Shown here piece after piece: positions 12,928 through 18,084 of a stretch of 18,084 bases of DNA; position 1 is the first letter of the stretch, and every line of letters begins with the position of its first letter. Source of the DNA: an uncultured Hungatella sp. (GTDB lineage: Bacteria; Bacillota; Clostridia; Lachnospirales; Lachnospiraceae); NCBI GenBank assembly GCA_910588325.1, contig CAJUPP010000071.1, forward strand, positions 1 to 18,084, written 5' to 3'. The translations under genes were made by a program, and so were the position numbers. The notes beneath the pieces are model-generated. The model saw only the letters and a program-made list of their open reading frames with translations. It was not told the origin of the DNA and ran no database searches.

Positions 12928-14862
12928 ATGATGACTAAGACGACGAGAATGACGACGGCACAGGCCATTGTTAAATTTTTGGATAATCAGTATGTTTCCA
13001 TGGACGGAGTGGAAACAAAGTTTGTAGAAGGATTTTTTACAATTTTCGGCCATGGAATTGCAGTGGGGCTTGGCGAGGCTTTGGACAGCAACCCGGGAGG
13101 CTTAAAAGTAATGCAGGGCAGAAATGAGCAGGGAATGTGCCATACGGCCATCGCATTTGCAAAACAGAGCAACCGTAAGAGAATCATTGCCTGCGCCTCT
13201 TCCGTAGGACCTGGCGCTGCCAATATGGTGACTGCCTGTGCCACGGCTACGGTAAATAATATCCCGCTTTTGGTGTTCCCGGCGGATACCTTTGCATCCA
13301 GACAGCCGGATCCGGTGCTTCAGCAGTTAGAGCAGAGCAGCAGCCTGGCAGTGACTACCAATGATGCGTTTAAGCCGGTATGTAAATACTGGGATCGGAT
13401 CACCAGGCCGGAGATGATTATGACGGCGTTGATTAATGCCATGCGTGTATTGACAGATCCGGCGGAGACAGGTGCCTGCTGTATCGGCCTGTGTCAGGAT
13501 GTGGAGGGGGAATCCTTTGACTTCCCGGATTATTTCTTTAAGAAGAGAGTCCACCGTATTACCAGGCCTGTGGCAGTGGAAGAGGAGCTTGAGGATATTG
13601 CCCGGGTTATTGGGGAAGCAAAGAAGCCTTTGATTATCGTTGGCGGCGGTGTAAAGTATTCTGAGGCAGGGGAGACGGTGGAGAAATTCTGCGAAGAGTT
13701 TAAGATTCCTTTTGGGGAGACCCAGGCAGGAAAGAGCGCCTGTGTATCCAGCCATCCCTATTGCTTGGGCGGTATTGGCGTTACGGGAACTTATGCGTCT
13801 AATATTATCGGAAAAGATGCGGATGTGGTGATTGCCATCGGCTCCAGGATGTCTGATTTTACCACCAGCTCCAAGCATTTGTTCCAGAATGAGGATGTGA
13901 AGTTTGTCTCCATCAACAACTGCAGGTTCCATGCGTATAAGATGGATGCAGTGAAGGCAGTCGGTGATGCCAGGGCGACGATTGAGGCTTTGGCCGAGAA
14001 ATTGAGAGCAACGGGGTATGTTTCTTCCTATACGGATGAGATTGAGAAGGCGAAAGCGGCATGGGATAAGGAAATGACCCATCTGGCCGGTATTGAGTAC
14101 ACAGGGGATGATTTTGAGCCGCTGATTAAGGCAAGGGATCCCAGGACTATTCCGGAGTTTGTGAAGATGACAGGCGGAAAGATTACCCAGACGGCAGCGT
14201 TGGCAGCGATCCGAAGAGTGATTGATAAGGATGCCACCATTATTACGGCAGGCGGTTCTCTTCCAAGCTGTATGCAGAGAATGTGGACGACGGATAAGAG
14301 AGGCGGATATCATGCGGAGTATGGTTACTCCTGCATGGGGTATGAGGTTGCGGCTACGCTGGGCGTGAAGTTTGCGGAGCCGGAGAATGAAGTTTACTGT
14401 GTGGTGGGAGACTCCAGTTTCCTGATGTTAAACAGTGAGATTATGACGATTATGCAGGAAAGGCAGAAGGTTAATATTCTGGTGTTTGATAACTGCGGAT
14501 TTGGGTGTATTAATAACCTGGAGATGAATCATGGAATCGGGAGTCTGGCTACGGAATTCCGGTATACCAATGGGAAGAAGCCGTGTGAGGATTTGATTCC
14601 GGTGGACTATGCCAAGGTGGCGGAAGGGTACGGGCTGAAAGCGTATACCTGTAAGACCATTGGGGAATTGGAAGCGGCTTTGGAGGATGCGAAGAAACAG
14701 AAGATTGCCTGTCTGTTTGATTTGAAGGTGATTCCCAAGACTATGACAGATGGGTATGAGTCATGGTGGAATGTGGGGATTGCCACTACCTCGGAGAAAG
14801 AATCTGTGCGGGAAGCATGCGAAGGGGTTCTGAAGGGGAGAAGGGAGTCCAGGGCTTATTAA
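12928..14862 (+). CDS. iolD: 3D-(3,5/4)-trihydroxycyclohexane-1,2-dione hydrolase (acylhydrolase)
   Basis: 644 residues, the usual length. A thiamine-diphosphate enzyme that opens the ring of THcHDO to 5-deoxy-D-glucuronate. The full three-domain layout is visible: pyrimidine-binding domain (about 10-200) with F-V-E-G-F-F-T-I-F-G-H-G, catalytic-type E67 in N-E-Q-G-M, and R-Q-P-D-P-V-L-Q-Q; central domain (about 215-360) with V-G-G-G-V-K-Y-S; pyrophosphate domain (about 430-620) with G-Y-S-C-M-G-Y-E-V and the metal-binding motif G494-D495-S496-S497 through D521-N522. The motif normally reads GDG; here it is GDS, which may be tolerated. The end M-T-D-G-Y-E-S-W-W-N-V-G matches IolD. Two adjacent ATG codons (12928, 12931) could start it; AAGGA lies upstream. 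It begins 17 bases after iolC, in the same operon. Confidence 0.97.
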   Translation: MMTKTTRMTTAQAIVKFLDNQYVSMDGVETKFVEGFFTIFGHGIAVGLGEALDSNPGGLKVMQGRNEQGMCHTAIAFAKQSNRKRIIACASSVGPGAANMVTACATATVNNIPLLVFPADTFASRQPDPVLQQLEQSSSLAVTTNDAFKPVCKYWDRITRPEMIMTALINAMRVLTDPAETGACCIGLCQDVEGESFDFPDYFFKKRVHRITRPVAVEEELEDIARVIGEAKKPLIIVGGGVKYSEAGETVEKFCEEFKIPFGETQAGKSACVSSHPYCLGGIGVTGTYASNIIGKDADVVIAIGSRMSDFTTSSKHLFQNEDVKFVSINNCRFHAYKMDAVKAVGDARATIEALAEKLRATGYVSSYTDEIEKAKAAWDKEMTHLAGIEYTGDDFEPLIKARDPRTIPEFVKMTGGKITQTAALAAIRRVIDKDATIITAGGSLPSCMQRMWTTDKRGGYHAEYGYSCMGYEVAATLGVKFAEPENEVYCVVGDSSFLMLNSEIMTIMQERQKVNILVFDNCGFGCINNLEMNHGIGSLATEFRYTNGKKPCEDLIPVDYAKVAEGYGLKAYTCKTIGELEAALEDAKKQKIACLFDLKVIPKTMTDGYESWWNVGIATTSEKESVREACEGVLKGRRESRAY

Positions 14863-14924
14863 GTTGGGCTATGTTATCTCTGATACAAATGTTTAATGAC
14901 TGATAGCTGGAAAAGGAGAGTCCT

Positions 14925-15710
14925 ATGGGAAAAGTGTTTGGTTATCCAAAGTTTGATGAGAAGGGTGAGATGATTCTTACCACCTATGACAATGATTACA
15001 AAGAGATGATGATGGATATCCGGGTATATCGGATGAGCCAGGGGGAAACGAGAAGCTTCTGCAGAGAAGGGGAGGAGACGGCAGTTCTTCTTCTGTCCGG
15101 AAAGGTTACCTATGGCTGGGATGGCAAGACGGAGACAGTCAGCAGGAAGGACGTGTTCACAGAAGGGCCCTGGTGTGTGCATGTGTGTACGGGGCATAAG
15201 GTGGATGTGATGGCGGAAGCGGATACGGAGATTCTGGTGCAGTGTACGAAGAATGAGAAGGAGTTTGGCAGCAGGCTCTATGCTCCGGAGGATGCTCCCT
15301 GGGGATATTCCAGCGTTGGGAAGTTTGGGAATGTGGCCAAGAGACGGGTGAATACCATCTTTGATCATGACATTTCTCCAGAGTCCAATATGGTGCTGGG
15401 GGAAGTGCTCAATGACCGGGGAAACTGGTCCGGGTATCTGCCCCATAGGCATCCGCAGCCAGAGACGTATCTATTTAAGTTTGACCGGCCGGAAGGGTTT
15501 GGAGCCAGCTTTGTTGGGGATCAGGTTTTTAAGAGCGTGGATAACAGTTTTTCTGCGATTCCGGGAGGGGAACTGCATCCTCAGGCAGTGGCTCCGGGAT
15601 TTCAGATGTATACCTGCTGGATGATCCGGCATTTGGATGGGAATCCCTGGCTGCAGACAGATCGGTGCGAAGATGAGCGGTATGTGTGGATGCATGATGC
15701 GCAGTTTTAA
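14925..15710 (+). CDS. iolB: 5-deoxy-glucuronate isomerase
   Basis: 261 residues, a double cupin enzyme converting 5-deoxy-D-glucuronate into 5-dehydro-2-deoxy-D-gluconate, the substrate of IolC. The second cupin carries the metal site: P-H-R-H-P-Q-P-E (H174, H176, E180) and L-H-P-Q-A-V-A-P-G (H218). W-C-V-H-V-C-T-G in the first half and N-W-S-G-Y before the metal site are also IolB-like. AGGAG lies 6 bases before the ATG. The 62-base gap after iolD shows no terminator, so the three genes form one transcript that ends at the hairpin at 15732-15781. Steps before and after (IolG, IolE, IolJ) are not encoded here and must lie elsewhere if the pathway is complete. Confidence 0.96.
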   Translation: MGKVFGYPKFDEKGEMILTTYDNDYKEMMMDIRVYRMSQGETRSFCREGEETAVLLLSGKVTYGWDGKTETVSRKDVFTEGPWCVHVCTGHKVDVMAEADTEILVQCTKNEKEFGSRLYAPEDAPWGYSSVGKFGNVAKRRVNTIFDHDISPESNMVLGEVLNDRGNWSGYLPHRHPQPETYLFKFDRPEGFGASFVGDQVFKSVDNSFSAIPGGELHPQAVAPGFQMYTCWMIRHLDGNPWLQTDRCEDERYVWMHDAQF

Positions 15711-15731
15711 GGGCTGAAATGAAAAAGAATG

Positions 15732-15781
15732 TAACATCAAAAGGGGGACTCTTCTTATGGAGGGTCCCCCTTCTGATGTTA
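15732..15781 (+). terminator. Long GC-rich hairpin between converging iolB and flavoprotein genes
   Basis: Arms of 18 bases at 15732-15749 and 15764-15781 pair with a single mismatch, including a run of five G opposite five C, around a 14-base loop. It starts 22 bases after the iolB stop and ends 19 bases from the stop of the opposite gene, so it probably terminates both transcripts. No T run follows on the plus strand; on the minus strand a C-T-T-T-T-T-C stretch follows a few bases later. Confidence 0.68.
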
Positions 15782-15799
15782 TAGGAAATGATTATAGAG

Positions 15800-18010
15800 T
15801 TATTTTGCAGTGCCGTACTTTGCAGCAGCTTTGCCTCCCAGATAGCCGGAGACAAAGGTCCAGGAGTGAGCCTGGCCACCCCATGGGGTGTATGGTTTTC
15901 CTTCGACGTTTTCCACCCCCATGGAATCTGTACCTACGGCAAAGAGGTTTTCAATGGGAGATCCGTCTGCTTTGAGGACATTCATGCTGACATTTACGTC
16001 CAGACCGCCTACGGTTCCGTATGTGTATCCTGCAGCGATTACCGCATAGTAGGTAGTGTCCTCTCCGCCCAGGGCCTGGGAGAGGGTTGTCTCCTCACAT
16101 CCGATTTGTTCTGCCAGTTCTTTTATGGAACCTTTTAATACGTTTTTGTACTGGATACCTACATCCAGAATGGTATCCATATCCTCTATAGGGGTTCCAA
16201 TTGAAAGTTCTCCGCCCTGACCCATGAACATGGAGGTGGCTGTGGCGAAGTTTTCGGTTAAGCCGTTTTCTTTGTAGGAATCCATCTGTTCCTGGGTGTA
16301 GACTACATAGTAACGGTAGCCTGGAATGGAGCAGATATTGGTGGTGCCGATGGCATTGAGATCTAAGGCGTCACCGTCTATGGAGATGGTTTTCTCTCCC
16401 GATACCAAAGCCAGAGCTGACAAAATGGCTTTCTGATCAGGGGTCAGATCATCATTTTTTATCAGGTTTGGAATCTGTAAAATGTGAATCATAGGATCTA
16501 CGGCCATATTGTAGGTGGCGCCACCTGCGGATTGGCCCATTTTGATTCCCGCGCCGTCGTTGATGGTTGCGGCTACCGTGTTGAGGGTCGTGCTGAAATG
16601 CTCTTTGACAAGACTGTCGTCACCAATATATCCGCCTGTTGCCAGAATTATGGAATCTCCGTAAATCTCGTAGGTGGTTCCGTCGTAACAGACGGCTTTT
16701 ACTCCCACAGCCTGGTCTCCGTCAAAGATCAGTTCTGTTGCGGAAAGTTCCAGCATGTAATCATTTTTCTCATTGAATGCTTTTGCTTTTTCCATGGCAC
16801 GGTTATACTGATATGTCTTGTTGGCTCCGAAAATGTTAGTGCTTCCGTTTTCGCCAACGTATCTTGTCCAGAACTGGCTCCACTCCGGCTTGGCAAAGCT
16901 CATGATCATCCCGTCGAATTCAAAATCAAAGTTGTCTATGTAGTAATCAAGGTAAGTGCCGCTGTTGTAGACAGCCTCGCGGATAATGTCTGATTTCTCG
17001 TCGCTCTCCACATAGTCCAGCCATACCTGGTACACGTCATCCGGATTTGCAAATTCGATATCTTTAAAGGCAGGGGACTTTGACTGGATTACCATGGGGC
17101 CGGTTACGGTTGCGGATTGTCCTCCCAGTTTTGCGGCTTTTTCGATGCCAAATACGGCTGCGCCTTCCTCTGCTGCAGCACAGTAGGCAGAGATTCCGGA
17201 ACCGCCCAGGCCTACGACTATAACGTCATAGCCTTCTAACTGTACAGTATCGGTTTTCTTTTCTACAGGAGTCTGCCACTGGGCAGGGTCGCCGCCGGCC
17301 ATGGTGATAGCCTCGGAAACACAGTTTTTGATTCCATTGGACGTGGCTGTGGCGCCGCTGATGGAATCGACGGCCAGACTCTGGCTTTCAATGAGACGGG
17401 GAATCAGGAGGTCAAATGCAGTCTGGCCGATTTCGGCGGTGTCGCTTTCATGTTCCTCTGTGATGGTGATATCTTCGATTTTGCCATCTTTGACGGTTAC
17501 ATCTGCAGAAATCATGCCGGTCCAGCTGTATCCAGTGCTTTTTACAGAGTAAACTCCGTCAGTCAATGCTGTTTTCTCTGAAGAATCTTCTTTGCCCATG
17601 GCTTGATTCAGAGCATTCTGCAGGGCGGTTTTTACGGCATTGCTTGTCATGGTGGCGCCTGTGACACCGTCGATTTCCGAACCTTGTGCGTTTTTGGCCT
17701 GGCCGGCCAGTTCTTCTAAGGCGGCGCCTCCAATAGCGGGAGTCTCATCCGCTCCATCTATGGTTACGTTTGTAATGGAAGAAGCGTCAACCGTGATAGT
17801 TACGGATACTTTTCCGCCATATCCATTGGCCTCTCCGGTGTAGGTTCCCGGTGTGTAGAGATTTTCCTGGTTCTCTACAGCCTGAGATGTGTCTTCTTTC
17901 GCAGTCTGGGTGGTTGTTTCTTCTGTTTGAACGTCTGATTCTTTCCCCCCGCAGGCTGTTATACAGGACAGCATTGCTGCGCAGATAAGGCAATTCAGCC
18001 GCTTTTTCAT
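15800..18010 (-). CDS. Surface lipoprotein reductase: two FMN-binding domains plus fumarate reductase-like FAD domain
   Basis: 736 residues. A lipoprotein signal with lipobox I-T-A-C (C20) is followed by a Thr/Glu-rich linker (about 22-50). FMN-binding domain 1 (about 53-138) ends in D-G-V-T-G-A-T-M-T-S (114-123) and domain 2 (about 150-237) in D-S-I-S-G-A-T-A-T-S (215-224), the motifs where ApbE attaches FMN to Ser/Thr. The FAD domain (about 262-733) has G-L-G-G-S-G (267-272), E290, A-T-G-G-Y (457-461) and N-D-G-A-G-I-K-M (484-491), as in fumarate and urocanate reductases. The C-terminal patch G-A-N-R-x-G-G-N, whose Arg binds substrate, is replaced by P-Y-T-P-W-G-G-Q-A (707-715). Electrons would pass from the membrane through both FMNs to FAD. 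The acceptor substrate is unknown. AGGAGG lies 9 bases before the ATG. No apbE or electron-donor gene is visible nearby. Confidence 0.93.
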   Translation of the reverse strand: MKKRLNCLICAAMLSCITACGGKESDVQTEETTTQTAKEDTSQAVENQENLYTPGTYTGEANGYGGKVSVTITVDASSITNVTIDGADETPAIGGAALEELAGQAKNAQGSEIDGVTGATMTSNAVKTALQNALNQAMGKEDSSEKTALTDGVYSVKSTGYSWTGMISADVTVKDGKIEDITITEEHESDTAEIGQTAFDLLIPRLIESQSLAVDSISGATATSNGIKNCVSEAITMAGGDPAQWQTPVEKKTDTVQLEGYDVIVVGLGGSGISAYCAAAEEGAAVFGIEKAAKLGGQSATVTGPMVIQSKSPAFKDIEFANPDDVYQVWLDYVESDEKSDIIREAVYNSGTYLDYYIDNFDFEFDGMIMSFAKPEWSQFWTRYVGENGSTNIFGANKTYQYNRAMEKAKAFNEKNDYMLELSATELIFDGDQAVGVKAVCYDGTTYEIYGDSIILATGGYIGDDSLVKEHFSTTLNTVAATINDGAGIKMGQSAGGATYNMAVDPMIHILQIPNLIKNDDLTPDQKAILSALALVSGEKTISIDGDALDLNAIGTTNICSIPGYRYYVVYTQEQMDSYKENGLTENFATATSMFMGQGGELSIGTPIEDMDTILDVGIQYKNVLKGSIKELAEQIGCEETTLSQALGGEDTTYYAVIAAGYTYGTVGGLDVNVSMNVLKADGSPIENLFAVGTDSMGVENVEGKPYTPWGGQAHSWTFVSGYLGGKAAAKYGTAK

Positions 18011-18084
18011 CTAGTATATCCTCCTTTTGTTTATTATGTACTCTCGGAGTCTCTTTGTGCCTGATTTTGTGAGATGATTTTTTG

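Noticed and set aside
13327..14313. 328-codon minus-strand frame inside iolD
   Set aside because: Long but antisense to conserved IolD motifs; composition is that of a shadow frame and no ribosome site or domain was seen.
18011..18084. Promoter of the flavoprotein gene at the right edge
   Set aside because: A clear AGGAGG (18020-18025) is present, but only 74 bases are visible and no convincing -35/-10 pair is found; the promoter may lie partly outside the window.
1..18084. tRNA, rRNA or riboswitch structures
   Set aside because: Reading the gaps between genes by eye I found no tRNA-like cloverleaf, rRNA stretch or known riboswitch core; a covariance-model search would be needed to exclude small RNAs.

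Overview
The window looks like a chromosomal segment of a gut Firmicute of the Lachnospiraceae / Clostridium cluster XIVa type. Reasons: AGGAGG-type ribosome sites, moderate GC, a TnpV protein of clostridial transposons, a DUF2975/YozG-like pair, a TM287/288-like ABC exporter pair, an inositol (iol) gene block and an FMN/FAD lipoprotein reductase. The assignment is inferred from gene families; no marker gene is present.

Layout. (1) 1-1066: the left edge holds the start of a leftward tnpV gene of a mobile element. It lies head to head with a decayed Rpn/PD-(D/E)XK nuclease-like gene that lost its 5' end and has two lesions: a probable 1-nt deletion near 302-304 and an internal deletion near 553-560. 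A hairpin closes the region. (2) 1108-3492, minus strand: an operon of a DUF2975 membrane protein, a small Cro/C1 regulator and a large DUF4173-like membrane protein. Its good sigma-A-type promoter (3556-3584) overlaps two inverted repeats. (3) 3654-9959, plus strand: a multidrug-export operon with a MarR regulator, two ABC half-transporters forming a heterodimer with one degenerate ATP site, a MATE pump, and a coupled sce7726-like PD-(D/E)XK protein. (4) 9916-10506, minus strand: a histidine phosphatase whose RHG motif reads C-H-A; its 3' end overlaps the previous gene by 44 bp. (5) 10752-15710, plus strand: an AEC-family carrier, then iolC, iolD and iolB. The iol promoter region carries a striking set of GCACGCAA boxes. 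A long hairpin ends the block. (6) 15800-18010, minus strand: a lipoprotein with two FMN-binding domains and a fumarate-reductase-like FAD domain.

How the genes work together. The MarR protein probably represses the efflux operon through sites just downstream of its -10 box. IolD opens the inositol ring diketone, IolB isomerises 5-deoxyglucuronate and IolC phosphorylates the product; the dehydrogenase (iolG), dehydratase (iolE) and aldolase (iolJ) steps are not in the window. The flavoprotein is probably a surface reductase for an unidentified electron acceptor. The most unusual signals are the iol operator array, the nuclease-fold gene coupled to the efflux operon, the DUF4173/DUF2975 module with its palindromic promoter, the reductase lacking the usual substrate-binding arginine motif, and the phosphatase with an altered active-site arginine. 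None is proven to be a new system from sequence alone.
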